This document shows positions 20,605 through 31,695 of a stretch of 64,000 nt of DNA, in pieces. The translations under genes were made by a program, and so were the position numbers. Below the pieces are notes generated by a model. The model saw only the letters and a list, made by a program, of their open reading frames with translations. It searched no databases and was not told the origin of the DNA. Source of the stretch: Clostridiales bacterium (GTDB taxonomy: Bacteria; Bacillota; Clostridia; Lachnospirales; Lachnospiraceae); assembly GCA_012522735.1 (NCBI GenBank), contig JAAYJU010000092.1:1-64000 (forward strand), given 5' to 3'. Numbering within the stretch: position 1 is the first letter of the stretch; each line of letters opens with the position of its first letter.

Positions 20605-21655
20605 GATTGAAGGCTTTCATTAAATAGCTTAAGGCTTCCCTTCTTTTTGCCTTGAGTATATCCCCCACCTGAGAAAAATCACAGTAATCATCTAGCTTTT
20701 CTAACTGCTCTATGCTTTTTACCATTCTATTAGTCAAACGAAAGGTTGATAACAAGCTATCAAGTCTTGAGGTCATAAGACCCGCTCCCTCTTCATAGGG
20801 TCTCTCGAAAACAGCAAAGGGTTTAGAAAATAAAATTGAAAATACTGCACCATGAAAGGAATCCACATAGGTTCTTTCACTATGTGAGATAATATATATA
20901 AATTCTCTTGGTCCGATCTTTCTTTTTGTATTTCCCTTCTCATCAAGTAAATCGATAATCTCCAAACCCTCTGTTTTAGCTTTAATCTTTATAAGCTTTA
21001 TATATTCCGAGCTCCCAGCACCGAGAATATAATTAACAATATATCTGGACGGAAGCTCTAGGCTACACGAACTGATAAAAGCTTCCCACTCCTTCCTTGT
21101 TATTAGCATTGTAGGGTCAATGACGATTGGTACTCTTTTTCCGGTAAGAGTATAAACAATATCTGCTGCCTTTGTTTCCCGAACAGAGATATTCGGTATC
21201 TCATTCAAGTAGCCTTTATATCGTTCATGATACTCTATAGGTAATTGATCGATACCGATGCTTGCCGCATAGGTAATTCTTTTTTCCCTACTATAGGACC
21301 TAAGAAATTCACGCTCAGAATTAATCCAAAAGAGTGGATTCCATATCTGGTCACTTCCTGCAACAAAATAATCATATCGGTTGTTCCAATAAGAATCCTG
21401 TGATTTTATAGGTGTCCATTTTATGTATTTTCTGTTAAAATCCTCCCATACCCATCGATTGCGGCAATATTTAAATAAGTATATTAGAAACAAACGGATA
21501 CTTTCCTTTATTACCAATCTAAACTTTGTTTTGTAGGGCAATGTATAAACATCAAATTCTAATTTCTTAAGATACTCCTGCAAGGCATAGTTTTGTAATC
21601 TATTCCCATAATTCTTACTTATTATAGTTACAATACCCACCTTTTTCTTGTTCAT
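20564..21655 (-). CDS. Polysaccharide pyruvyl transferase family protein
   Basis: GIVTIISKNYGNRLQNYALQEYL, AGSDQIWNP, VDSFHGAVFSILFSKPF. Confidence 0.92.
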   Translation of the reverse strand: MNKKKVGIVTIISKNYGNRLQNYALQEYLKKLEFDVYTLPYKTKFRLVIKESIRLFLIYLFKYCRNRWVWEDFNRKYIKWTPIKSQDSYWNNRYDYFVAGSDQIWNPLFWINSEREFLRSYSREKRITYAASIGIDQLPIEYHERYKGYLNEIPNISVRETKAADIVYTLTGKRVPIVIDPTMLITRKEWEAFISSCSLELPSRYIVNYILGAGSSEYIKLIKIKAKTEGLEIIDLLDEKGNTKRKIGPREFIYIISHSERTYVDSFHGAVFSILFSKPFAVFERPYEEGAGLMTSRLDSLLSTFRLTNRMVKSIEQLEKLDDYCDFSQVGDILKAKRREALSYLMKAFNLEEEVRKNENRES

Positions 21656-21690
21656 CGTGTGCCTCCCAAAAATACGATAATTCTTATGAC

Positions 21691-22860
21691 TTAATCCTTC
21701 TTAAAATTAAGCTGCATATTCTTATATATATGATTGATGGTACTAACCTCTTCACTTTTAATACTTAGTAGCATTTTTCTCTTTTCTCTTCCTTCCTTAC
21801 TCAATAATCCATGTACTGCTCTGATTCCCCATGCTGCGAATAGCAAAAAAGGAGCCTTTTTAAGCCATGGATAATCGCTTACCATATAGGTTCTTGGTGG
21901 AAAGTAATACCATCTTTTTGCATAGGCTTTATAATTTTTTAGGTTAGCTTGGCTGTCTAAGGCGAACTTTCCCCATACACCATTTTCACCTTTTCCATAG
22001 ATACCGGAATCACTCATATAGTGAAATAGAACCTCTGAAAACGAATCCGCCTCCTGCCCTCCAAGCCATACCTTGGATAAGGTACATATTCTAGCTTCAA
22101 AGACAGAGAGATTACACTTAGATAACTCCTTTTCAATAATATCTTCGTCCCAGATTGGCTCGTATATGCTCCGATACATATAAACATCCATTATATTTCG
22201 TATGCCACAGCCAGTCTCATAAAAATGCTTTGCCATATGTGCTATCATATAAATATAAAAATCCTCGATACTAAATTGCAATGCATATTTTCTACCTTCT
22301 TTTACTCTTAACTGCTTTCTACTCCTATAGTACTCATATTGGACCTTATCTACATCCTTATCATACAGTGCATGATGCAGCTCCATTACCAGAAAGGGAG
22401 GTTTTCTATAAATGTCATGATGCTTTACGGATTTATATAATGAAAAACCCATCTCCTCAATAATACTTTTTGCTCTCCTTAAATCCTCATCATATATCAT
22501 GACATCCATATCACTCATCTCCCTTAGCTCAGGGGAAGGATAAAGGCCTTTTAGGACAGATCCCTTTAGTAATTGATGATAGATTCCTTCTTTTTCACAT
22601 CTCTCCTCAAATTCCAATAAACAGGCTGCCTGGGTCAGCGATCTCATAGCACCTTGTATGACATAGGCTTTAAATCTCTGCTTCTGAGTTCCATCCAGAT
22701 CTGTCCGAAGTAAAGCCCCAAGAAGTAGGTACTCCATATGATTTCTATGTGCAATAGCTTCCAATTCTTCTATATGAATTCCCTCCGGTATGTTTCCCGG
22801 CTTTGTTTCTTTCAATTGTGCATGAATTAATTCACTCAGATATTCCATCATCACGGACAT
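21691..22860 (-). CDS. Nucleotidyltransferase family protein (NTP_transf_5-like)
   Basis: LLKGSVLKGLYPSPELREMSDMDVMIYDED, ELHHAL. Confidence 0.85.
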   Translation of the reverse strand: MSVMMEYLSELIHAQLKETKPGNIPEGIHIEELEAIAHRNHMEYLLLGALLRTDLDGTQKQRFKAYVIQGAMRSLTQAACLLEFEERCEKEGIYHQLLKGSVLKGLYPSPELREMSDMDVMIYDEDLRRAKSIIEEMGFSLYKSVKHHDIYRKPPFLVMELHHALYDKDVDKVQYEYYRSRKQLRVKEGRKYALQFSIEDFYIYMIAHMAKHFYETGCGIRNIMDVYMYRSIYEPIWDEDIIEKELSKCNLSVFEARICTLSKVWLGGQEADSFSEVLFHYMSDSGIYGKGENGVWGKFALDSQANLKNYKAYAKRWYYFPPRTYMVSDYPWLKKAPFLLFAAWGIRAVHGLLSKEGREKRKMLLSIKSEEVSTINHIYKNMQLNFKKD

Positions 22861-24961
22861 TACTGATACCTCCCCAACTCATTACTTCCTCTGTATACAG
22901 TAATATAAATCTGCTTCGTTCTTGAAAAAAGCTTCTGATTTTATCAATCTCTGTTGTATAAAAAAAGTCTGATGGGTATCCAAAGTATCTTTTGTAGCTA
23001 CTTTCGACCATTCTTTTCATCTGCTCGAAAATCATATTAATTTCCTTATCCACTTGCTCATAGTTAAAGCATTCCTCTACCATTTTTGTCATCACTTTAT
23101 CTAGTAGCTCTTTAAACTTTTCATTTCCTATGAGCGATTGAAAATACACATCTTCGGTAACGCCTGTCTGTAAGAAGGTGTTAATACTACTGGAGGCCAA
23201 CTTACCAGCTACCTCATTCTTCATTGAATTGTCCAACCTCGGCATCAAAAACCTCCATCTGCCATCCTCAAAACCTCTACCCTGCTCATTGATAGTTCTC
23301 CACATAACCAAGGAATCCTCTCCATATTCTGCATTCGCCAGAAACATATTGGCACAAAAATACTCCAGATAATTTTCTATGTCCATATGTTCCTCAATCC
23401 ATGCATAGTTCTCCTCATCCTTTAAATCATTATTAATAATAAATTCCAGTAATTCGGTATATTCTTGCTGATAGTTAGGTATATTGGTTATTCTACTGTC
23501 CTTTGCAATTAATACATTCGATTCATCAATACCAAAACGCTTATTGATATAGGCTTCATCGTACTCCGCTCTAAGCATATATCCACCCCAATATTCACCA
23601 TCTATAAATACATTGCATGGCATAATATACGGAGTACCGACTGTAGTATTCGCCAGTAATTTCCCTGCAAGATATTCTCTTATCTTAAAGCTATTGTCAG
23701 TCCTGTTAGTTTGAAGAGTTAAAGAGTTGCTGATATCATTAAAATAATTTCTAAGCCCTGAACCAGGAAAGCCACCTCCCTTTGCTTTTAACAAAAGACT
23801 TTTTTGTGGTAAGGATATACTTAGATCCTGAATAATACGGATTGACATCATCCCTTCATAGGTCTTTTCTTTCTGAGCATCAAAATATTCTACGAATACC
23901 TCTCTCTCCCAATTATTGAGATAATTTGCCGACTCTTTACCATCTTCCCCTCTTGCCAGTGCGTCCTCATGACTACGACCGGTCACATAAATACCCTCAA
24001 AATAATCAAACAAAAGGTCCGGCTCTGTTGTAATAGATAGTACGGGAATGTTCTTTAGGTCACTCGCATTTTTAAATCCGATAAAATAGGATTGGGATTT
24101 GACTTCACTGCTTATACCATTAGGATCTATTGCTACTGCTCTGACGACCATTCCTATACTAATGCTGGATGGTCGATAGGAGCCTATGTAATCAATTCCA
24201 TCCGCTTTCGCATACTTCATATTAGAGCCGCTCTTATTCTCAATCAAAATCGGCTCTGTATATATATTAGATTGATTGCTAGGCTTTGTACCATCCAATG
24301 TATAATAAATAGTAGAACCCTCTGGGGCAGTGAGCATGAGGTCAAAGCTCTCATCATAAAAACCACCGGGGACTAAAAATGTTAACTGGTCTTTATCTAT
24401 CCTTTCGCTCTCACTGTTGCTAATACCCTTGGAGGCAGTCAAATAATCATAGCTTATATCTCCCTCCATTAGGCACCCATAGCTCTCCTCTTTCTCTAGG
24501 CCCGGAATCATAATATTCTTAAGGTTATTTCCATTCTCATCATATATTCCGATAATATCATGCTCTGAGCTACCTAATTTACCTATTCCTTCGATACACA
24601 GAAACTCCCCTGCATTTATGACATCCGTATCGTCAAAGGTATACTGATTTTTACCGTTCACAGCTATATAACAGCCTGATAACTCTATGCCCGTGTTCCT
24701 ATCTATATTATATAGTTCAATCCAACCGCCTTGATTTATCTCATTGAATACTAAATACTCTATCATTTCATACAATGGGTCATCCGACTTCATAAACTGA
24801 TTATTATTTTTTGCTTTTGCAAGCAGCTCATGCTCCATTCTGATTTGTGTGTTAGTATATTTCACTATAAATATCAATGCTGCTAGGGCAGCAAGACTTA
24901 TAATAGCGATAATGGCATCTATGAATGAAAACTTTTTATGTATTATCTTATTGGGCTTCAT
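22832..24961 (-). CDS. CotH kinase family protein with chitobiase-like (CHB_HEX_C) domain
   Basis: GSTIYYTLDGTKPS; NVFIDGEYWGGYMLRAEYDEAYINKRFG. Confidence 0.87.
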   Translation of the reverse strand: MKPNKIIHKKFSFIDAIIAIISLAALAALIFIVKYTNTQIRMEHELLAKAKNNNQFMKSDDPLYEMIEYLVFNEINQGGWIELYNIDRNTGIELSGCYIAVNGKNQYTFDDTDVINAGEFLCIEGIGKLGSSEHDIIGIYDENGNNLKNIMIPGLEKEESYGCLMEGDISYDYLTASKGISNSESERIDKDQLTFLVPGGFYDESFDLMLTAPEGSTIYYTLDGTKPSNQSNIYTEPILIENKSGSNMKYAKADGIDYIGSYRPSSISIGMVVRAVAIDPNGISSEVKSQSYFIGFKNASDLKNIPVLSITTEPDLLFDYFEGIYVTGRSHEDALARGEDGKESANYLNNWEREVFVEYFDAQKEKTYEGMMSIRIIQDLSISLPQKSLLLKAKGGGFPGSGLRNYFNDISNSLTLQTNRTDNSFKIREYLAGKLLANTTVGTPYIMPCNVFIDGEYWGGYMLRAEYDEAYINKRFGIDESNVLIAKDSRITNIPNYQQEYTELLEFIINNDLKDEENYAWIEEHMDIENYLEYFCANMFLANAEYGEDSLVMWRTINEQGRGFEDGRWRFLMPRLDNSMKNEVAGKLASSSINTFLQTGVTEDVYFQSLIGNEKFKELLDKVMTKMVEECFNYEQVDKEINMIFEQMKRMVESSYKRYFGYPSDFFYTTEIDKIRSFFQERSRFILLYTEEVMSWGGISNVRDDGISE

Positions 24962-24990
24962 ACTCCTTTACTCCCTCCGGATATACCGTT

Positions 24991-25860
24991 TTATAAATCA
25001 GGGATTTCCCTTCCCTCTTTTTGTGCTAAATAACAGTTATAAAAAGGAATGTCCTTTTTCAATTTATTATATCTATGTTTTCGAATAATAATTTGTAGCT
25101 TGTCGAATAAAGCCGGCCATTTAGTAATTACTCTTTTTAAATATCCTTTTATACTCTTTGTATCATCAGCTTTAATGCGCCATTCACCAGAGCATAAGTG
25201 AATGGCATAATGTCTGGAGGTTAGGGTTCCAATTTCAAAATATTCCTTAGGGAAGATTACAAAATCTCCAAGATCCTGAAATCGGTTATTTAATCGAAAT
25301 GACTTGTAATTCTTTAATATGTAGTAGGTATAATAATAATTACTGGTCGCATAGCTATTAACAAGTAGCCGGTCCCCTGACCACTCAAATACTTTTTCAC
25401 TTGCATTTTTCGTGAAGACCGTCGCGTCATACATATCCAATAGATTTTTAATCAATGGATTTTTCGCTTCTGCACCAATGATGGCTGAGCCAACCGAGCA
25501 ATCAAAGATAAAATTGAAAAAGGCCTTATAATGCAATAAATCATCAAAGGACTTATTCACCTTAACATCGGTATCTAAATATATTCCCCCATAGTCATAT
25601 AATGCCTTTAGTCTATAATAATCCCCGATATATCCAAGCTGCTTCTCCTGATAGGTTTTTATGACAAAATCATTTTCTTCAAAGCTGCAATTACTTTCAT
25701 CCCAACGCATAAGCTTATAGCCCTCTAAACGATTCCACGAATCAATACATTTTTGCAGTTTCTCGGGTATAGCATTACCTCCAAACCAGCAGTAATGAAT
25801 TATTTTTGGAATTCGACAGGCATTCTGGTTATGGCTTATATTACCTCTCACGAATATCAC
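24991..25860 (-). CDS. Glycosyltransferase with DXD sugar-binding motif (Gly_transf_sug / capsular)
   Basis: IPKIIHYCWFGG, YGGIYLDTDVKV. Confidence 0.92.
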   Translation of the reverse strand: MIFVRGNISHNQNACRIPKIIHYCWFGGNAIPEKLQKCIDSWNRLEGYKLMRWDESNCSFEENDFVIKTYQEKQLGYIGDYYRLKALYDYGGIYLDTDVKVNKSFDDLLHYKAFFNFIFDCSVGSAIIGAEAKNPLIKNLLDMYDATVFTKNASEKVFEWSGDRLLVNSYATSNYYYTYYILKNYKSFRLNNRFQDLGDFVIFPKEYFEIGTLTSRHYAIHLCSGEWRIKADDTKSIKGYLKRVITKWPALFDKLQIIIRKHRYNKLKKDIPFYNCYLAQKEGREIPDL

Positions 25861-26893
25861 CTCCTCCTATGCAATAGCTCTTGATAATTCGATCCTTCCA
25901 ATCTTTGATTTTAAATAACATAAAAATCATATTAACCTTCCTATTTTTGAGTAAATAGCACACTAGCTTCCTTTTGCGGGTAAGATTTGCACTTTTTACA
26001 GCTTTGAGGAATTTCTCCTTTTTCCCTATTTCGATAATCTTTTTATATCTGCTTCTTTTATCCCAAGGAGATTTCGTACATATTTGCTTAATAAACATAA
26101 TTGTCAAGTTCACATACAAGGTATCTATTATCTTCATCTGCTTACTATTTCTTCTAAATTTTTTACAGTAGCTATAAGCAGTATCATAAAAATGAGTCAC
26201 GGCCTCGAAATAATTATCATGAAACTTAAACACAAGTGTTCCTGATTTACTAATAAAATAGTTATAGTACATATTCCCTGTAAGTACTGTGGTCTTACTG
26301 GCGGATAAAAGCAGTGTGGAAAAGGTCATATCCTCACAAATGGAAAACTCCTCGTGAAATTGAATTAGGCGCTTATCTAATAATTCCTTTTTAATAAGCT
26401 TATTCCATGGGGGATTAAGAATCTCTTTCTCAACAAGTGTAATAAACCATTGATCAAATACTTCCCTAGCGCTACCACAGAAATCACTAGCTAAACTATT
26501 CTCAACCATTCGGTTGTTGTCATCCCTCATATAATAACGGAAGCTACATATGACTAAATCCGCTTTATTTTCATCTGCTAGCTCAATACAACCCTTTAGC
26601 ATATTAGGCTCTATGGAATCATCTGCATCGATGAACAAAACATACTTCCCTCTTGCGTGAGCCAGTCCAAAATTCCTCGATGCGCTTACTCCATGATTAT
26701 CTCTATGATAAACGGTAATCCTTTCATCCTTTTTTTCATACAAATCACAAATTCTGCCTGAGGCATCCTGGCTACCATCATCAACTAGGATGAGCTCAAA
26801 ATCCTGGTAGGTCTGTTTTAATATACTATCTAAGCAGACATCGATATATTTTTGTGCATTATAAATCGGAACTATGATACTTACTGTGTTCAT
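25841..26893 (-). CDS. Glycosyltransferase family 2
   Basis: VSIIVPIYNAQKYI, LILVDDGSQDASG, FIDADD; start set at MNTVSII (GAGGAAGAGG RBS). Confidence 0.95.
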   Translation of the reverse strand: MNTVSIIVPIYNAQKYIDVCLDSILKQTYQDFELILVDDGSQDASGRICDLYEKKDERITVYHRDNHGVSASRNFGLAHARGKYVLFIDADDSIEPNMLKGCIELADENKADLVICSFRYYMRDDNNRMVENSLASDFCGSAREVFDQWFITLVEKEILNPPWNKLIKKELLDKRLIQFHEEFSICEDMTFSTLLLSASKTTVLTGNMYYNYFISKSGTLVFKFHDNYFEAVTHFYDTAYSYCKKFRRNSKQMKIIDTLYVNLTIMFIKQICTKSPWDKRSRYKKIIEIGKKEKFLKAVKSANLTRKRKLVCYLLKNRKVNMIFMLFKIKDWKDRIIKSYCIGGGDIRER

Positions 26894-26907
26894 GACATAC
26901 CTCTTCC

Positions 26908-28269
26908 TCATTTGATGTATTTTGAAGGTATTTTCTTATTTACTTTCTTATGTTCTAGGACGCTGTCCGACGGTAAACAGCAAAATATAGCAAATAGAAC
27001 ATATAAGTATTTTAATGTTTGCAATGAATCCAGCCATAATAAATTAATGCAGTAGCATGTTGAACCTACTAGCAGCATCTTACTAATCTGTGACTTTTTC
27101 TGAATACTGCTTTTTAGCATATGAATCAAAAAATATAATAGAAAGCCAATATAGCAGATCATGCCAGGATAGGCATAACGTATAAATTCTGCGATATAAA
27201 AGTTATCAACTGACCTAATGAAGGAACCGTTAATCTCACAAGCAAAGCTCCTTTTACGACCTAACCCAATCAATGGATTAAGCCATTCCACCTTAAAAAT
27301 ATACTTTAATTGACTCCTGTAATGTGAGCTGCTTCCAAGTGCTTCAATATCCGCTCCATAAGCCACAGAGAAAGTGCTACCAAAAATTTCATCCAAAACA
27401 CTAGTTATCTGTAATAATATATACTGGGCTACCGATGTATTATGAAAAACTAACAAAAAGGCGGCAAACCCAGCTACAAATATACTTCCTGTCAATAGTA
27501 ATTTTTTTTTATTAATTCTTGAAGAAAATAAAACTAGCAAAATAATTTCCAGTATGAAAACACTTAGTGTGGAACGGGAACCTGTAAAGAATATATTTGC
27601 CGCTGCCATGGCAAACAATAATTTATGCTTCAAAATGTTGATTTCGTCTTTTTCTATGTCATAGCATATAATAGGAATCATAGTGATTAATATTAGTCCA
27701 TAACCTAAGGAGTGAATTGATGGTCCCATGATTCGATAATATCCGGACCTTATAAACTGTCCGGAGTATATTCCTTTTATTGTTTCCAAATAGGAGAAGG
27801 GTGATCGTTGCATTACATATTCCACTAATCCGAGCGCAGTTATTAAATATGAGAAAATCAAAATATATCTTAAGGTTTTTTTAACTCCAAAGTAATTCTG
27901 AATTATATACACCAGCAAATAGTAGGCTAGTATTTCAATAACCGGGTTTAAAAATGCATTAACATCCACTCTAAGGATAGTTGTATAGACTAAAACTATA
28001 ATATAAGGAAGTAATACCATACTATAGGGTGCCTTTACTATTAAGCCTAAAAACTCCTCCTGCTTCTGCTTTATCCCCAGTACAAACATAAACATAATCA
28101 GCATCATCACGCGGAGCACTGTAAAATCAAAGAAAAGAAGGGGTATCCCAAAATATTGAGGTAATACATAAAGAGTTATAAAAAACACGGTACATATAAA
28201 GGAAAATGTCGTTTCTTCTTTGGACGACTTAACATATTTGCTTTCTGCTAAAATGAATGCTTTCTCCAT
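26908..28269 (-). CDS. O-antigen ligase/polymerase-like membrane protein (Wzy)
   Basis: Multi-TM, GSRSTLSVFILEIILL motif. Confidence 0.82.
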   Translation of the reverse strand: MEKAFILAESKYVKSSKEETTFSFICTVFFITLYVLPQYFGIPLLFFDFTVLRVMMLIMFMFVLGIKQKQEEFLGLIVKAPYSMVLLPYIIVLVYTTILRVDVNAFLNPVIEILAYYLLVYIIQNYFGVKKTLRYILIFSYLITALGLVEYVMQRSPFSYLETIKGIYSGQFIRSGYYRIMGPSIHSLGYGLILITMIPIICYDIEKDEINILKHKLLFAMAAANIFFTGSRSTLSVFILEIILLVLFSSRINKKKLLLTGSIFVAGFAAFLLVFHNTSVAQYILLQITSVLDEIFGSTFSVAYGADIEALGSSSHYRSQLKYIFKVEWLNPLIGLGRKRSFACEINGSFIRSVDNFYIAEFIRYAYPGMICYIGFLLYFLIHMLKSSIQKKSQISKMLLVGSTCYCINLLWLDSLQTLKYLYVLFAIFCCLPSDSVLEHKKVNKKIPSKYIK

Positions 28270-28280
28270 ATCCTACTCCT

Positions 28281-29210
28281 TTATCCCCTTATAGCCATGT
28301 ATAGCTCCACCGGAATAGATTTTTGACTATGATAGTACCTAAAGTACCGAAAGACCAAAGGTAAGGTGTTCAGATACTTTTTCTCCTTTAATAATTCAAT
28401 TCTGAGTTTTACCGACTCTATATTTTTCTCAAGCAACCGAATCGCCTCATGACCCTTTGCATTATCCTTAGCAAGGCGAAGGGCTGCCTCATGACCTCTT
28501 AGCAAATCTTCTAAGAAATTAATACGCTTGATAAGATTTCTCATTTTACCCATACTGGTATTTGAAGAGTGCAAGCGCCTTCTTACGGTTATCCCGTGAT
28601 ATACATAGGCTCCATCTAAGACTAAGGCCAACTTCCAGACAAATTCATCATGTGCCCAGCCCTCAAACCAATAGGGTTTTATCAGACTAAAAAAGCTCCT
28701 CCGAATGCACATACAGCTTCCCAGGTATCCTATAAATATATTTTTTGCTTGAAGCTTTAAATGCTCTAGGGAGTGATCATTTTTAAACTTTACCAAATCC
28801 TTTGACGAGACTTTATATGCATCAGCTGTACTTTCAAAGGGTTCATATTCCGAGCCCAGCATCAATATAGCTGGATTTCTCTCCATAGCTTCCGTCATGG
28901 CCTCTACCCTGTTCAAGGTCCATATGTCATCCTGATCACAAAAGAATATAATGTCTCCTGTTGTTTTGGTTATTGCTTTAAAAAAATTTGAACCGAAACC
29001 TAAATTCTTCACATTTACCTCAATACTCCATTTGCTCTGCAGATTATGCTTGCAAATAAATGCCTCTACTATGGCTACGGTATTATCCTTAGAGCAATCA
29101 TCACAAATTATAACCTCATCAAGAGCTCTTGTTTGCTTTAGAACGGAGTCTAATTGTTCCTCTATATAATCTGCACCATTATAGGTAGCTATAGCAACTG
29201 ATAGTTTCAT
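28281..29210 (-). CDS. Glycosyltransferase family 2 (rhamnosyltransferase-like)
   Basis: LSVAIATYNGADYIEEQLDSVLKQT, FCDQDDIW. Confidence 0.94.
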   Translation of the reverse strand: MKLSVAIATYNGADYIEEQLDSVLKQTRALDEVIICDDCSKDNTVAIVEAFICKHNLQSKWSIEVNVKNLGFGSNFFKAITKTTGDIIFFCDQDDIWTLNRVEAMTEAMERNPAILMLGSEYEPFESTADAYKVSSKDLVKFKNDHSLEHLKLQAKNIFIGYLGSCMCIRRSFFSLIKPYWFEGWAHDEFVWKLALVLDGAYVYHGITVRRRLHSSNTSMGKMRNLIKRINFLEDLLRGHEAALRLAKDNAKGHEAIRLLEKNIESVKLRIELLKEKKYLNTLPLVFRYFRYYHSQKSIPVELYMAIRG

Positions 29211-29226
29211 GTTTGTATCCTTTCAT

Positions 29227-30213
29227 TTATCCCCTCAAAATCAAACCTAATGTTTTTCCTGCCAATTTACAATTCCATGGCTTTACACATCTGATATAGG
29301 CTCCAATCTTCCCTCGAAAATAGTGATTTTGCATATATCCCGGGAAATGATCCTCTATAAAGGAAAAAGTTGTTTCATATAAGTCCTCGGCTATGCTCTG
29401 ATCCTTGATTCTCCCGATCCTACTTAATGAGCTGCAAAATAATATCTTCACACAGAAATATTCCAGCTCCATCCTATATGTAGAATAGAAATTCGATTTC
29501 CTGTAAAACTCTATTATATTCTCTAAAACAGGAAATATATTACCAACCTTTCTGCTTCTATTTGCATTCATAGTTGAACCACCTCTAAGAAAATAGTAAT
29601 AGAAGTGCTCGTTTATATGTATTTCCTTCTTAATAAAGGGTATCGATTTTATATAGAAAGCTGTATCTTCATAAATAAAACCCTCTGGAAAGTCAACTCC
29701 TTCATGCATTAATACCTCTCTGCGAAATAGCTTATTGCAGGGTGATACCTGGGCGTTAATGAACATATCCCTCTGATTCTTGTATTGTCTGATATAGCCT
29801 CTTGCTCTATATTCCTTGGTTCTTTTTCCTTCCTCGCAGAGGTAACGGTAATGACACTCCACCATATCACACTGATTTTCTTCAGCAACCCTATACATTG
29901 TTTCATACATTCCGACATCAACATAATCATCAGAATCCACGAAGCCGATGTATTTTCCTCTGCTTCGTTGGATACCTAGATTTCTGGCAGTTGCCTGTCC
30001 GCCATTTTCTTTTGTATACACCTTGACCTTTTCAGGATATCTATTCTCATATTCAAGCATGATAGAAAGAGAATTATCCGTTGAACCATCATCCACAAGT
30101 AGAATCTCAACTTCCTTAAGAGTTTGATTTACTAAGGATTCCATACATCTACGCAGATACTTTTCTGTATTATATACGGGTATAATCACACTAACATGGA
30201 ACATGAAAGCCAC
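29227..30213 (-). CDS. Glycosyltransferase family 2
   Basis: VSVIIPVYNTEKYLRRC, VDDGSTDNS, FVDSDDYVD. Confidence 0.95.
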   Translation of the reverse strand: MAFMFHVSVIIPVYNTEKYLRRCMESLVNQTLKEVEILLVDDGSTDNSLSIMLEYENRYPEKVKVYTKENGGQATARNLGIQRSRGKYIGFVDSDDYVDVGMYETMYRVAEENQCDMVECHYRYLCEEGKRTKEYRARGYIRQYKNQRDMFINAQVSPCNKLFRREVLMHEGVDFPEGFIYEDTAFYIKSIPFIKKEIHINEHFYYYFLRGGSTMNANRSRKVGNIFPVLENIIEFYRKSNFYSTYRMELEYFCVKILFCSSLSRIGRIKDQSIAEDLYETTFSFIEDHFPGYMQNHYFRGKIGAYIRCVKPWNCKLAGKTLGLILRG

Positions 30214-30263
30214 CTCTTACTTCTTTTATGCTTAATGTGCATGATTTTTAGAGTGCATAAAAA

Positions 30264-31643
30264 TCAATTAAGATATTCCTTTCCATAATATTCATAGGGG
30301 TAATCCCGTGATTTTATCGATATACCATTGTATATAAATCCGCAGATATTCGCTCCTAACGCTTCTAATTTACTTACCATCATCTTCCCTCTGTCGTACC
30401 TTGAAACCTTTTCTCTCAAAACTAAAATGTATGCTGTCACATCCTTTGTTAACAGCAAAGCATCAGAAACAATTCCCGCCGGAGGTAAATCTATGAAAAT
30501 GGTATCATACTCCTTTTTACAGTTCTCCAATAATTCATTCCACCTATTGCTAGATAAGAGTTCTGTAGGGTTTGGTGGGATCTCACCTGAGGATATGATA
30601 GATAAATTAGTAAGATATTCAATTATGTATGGTGTATTAACAAAACCAGCTAGATACTCACTGAGTCCATCTATTAACTCAATGCCCAACATCATGCTTA
30701 TACTGCCCTTTCTCATATCAGCATCAATTACTAAGATTTTTTTGCCGATTTGAGTAAAGGATATGGCCAAATTAATTGCGTTTAATGTTTTGCCTTCTGC
30801 TATATCAGAGCTTGTAATCGCATAAACCGGACACTTTTCTAATTGTCCTGTAAACCGTAAATTAGTCCTAATATTGTTATAGGATTCCCTTAAGGCAAAT
30901 GGACTGTCCTCACCTAATATTTTATTTACCTTAATCTTCTTACTATCAGGAGGCATCAAAGGCACCTCGCCTAAAATAGGTATGGTAAACATGTCTCTGA
31001 TCTCAAATTCTTTCCTTATCGTTGTATCTAACAGTCCACGAAGCAGAAATAAAAAAATAGATAAAGCAAAACCACCTATACCCCCTATGGCTGACATTTT
31101 TAGGACACTGGTAGTCTGATATGGATAAGTGGGTAATTCAGCTCTATCTAGTACTTCTATTCCTCCTGATTTTACAATCCTTGTGATTTCATCCGGAGCC
31201 AAATCACCAATAGCATTTGCGATATTCATGGCGTTAACAGGATCCGGATTACGGACACTGACAATAAAGACTGCTGTATTTTCTATTGATGATGCAGTAA
31301 TGTTACCTTTAATATAGTCTGCAGAATAGGGTGACCCTGTTTCCTTAATCAATTTATTAAGAAATGTCTTGCTTCGCAGAATTTGCATGTAGCTTGATAC
31401 CAAATTCCTTGCTTGTGTAAAATCCGAACTGTTAATGTTCACAGTGGGGTCCGTAATATAAGCCGGGTTACTATAAACATAGAATGATATTTGAGCCAAA
31501 TAGACTGACGAGCGTGTGTATTTTGCATAAACCCCCGACAATAATGCTGCTATTACGGTAAATAATAATATGTATTTTAGCTTTACTTTTAAAATCCAGA
31601 AAATTTTCTCTAGATGGAAATTCGTTAATATGGTTTCAAACAT
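30264..31643 (-). CDS. Polysaccharide co-polymerase/BY-kinase fusion (Wzz plus CpsD-like)
   Basis: Wzz-like N-terminus; AITSSDIAEGKTLNAINLA, LVIDADMRKGS, FIDLPP. Confidence 0.92.
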   Translation of the reverse strand: MFETILTNFHLEKIFWILKVKLKYILLFTVIAALLSGVYAKYTRSSVYLAQISFYVYSNPAYITDPTVNINSSDFTQARNLVSSYMQILRSKTFLNKLIKETGSPYSADYIKGNITASSIENTAVFIVSVRNPDPVNAMNIANAIGDLAPDEITRIVKSGGIEVLDRAELPTYPYQTTSVLKMSAIGGIGGFALSIFLFLLRGLLDTTIRKEFEIRDMFTIPILGEVPLMPPDSKKIKVNKILGEDSPFALRESYNNIRTNLRFTGQLEKCPVYAITSSDIAEGKTLNAINLAISFTQIGKKILVIDADMRKGSISMMLGIELIDGLSEYLAGFVNTPYIIEYLTNLSIISSGEIPPNPTELLSSNRWNELLENCKKEYDTIFIDLPPAGIVSDALLLTKDVTAYILVLREKVSRYDRGKMMVSKLEALGANICGFIYNGISIKSRDYPYEYYGKEYLN

Positions 31644-31695
31644 GATTCTCTCCTCGTAAATAATTTTATTGTATCGTACCTTAATATGTACTTAT

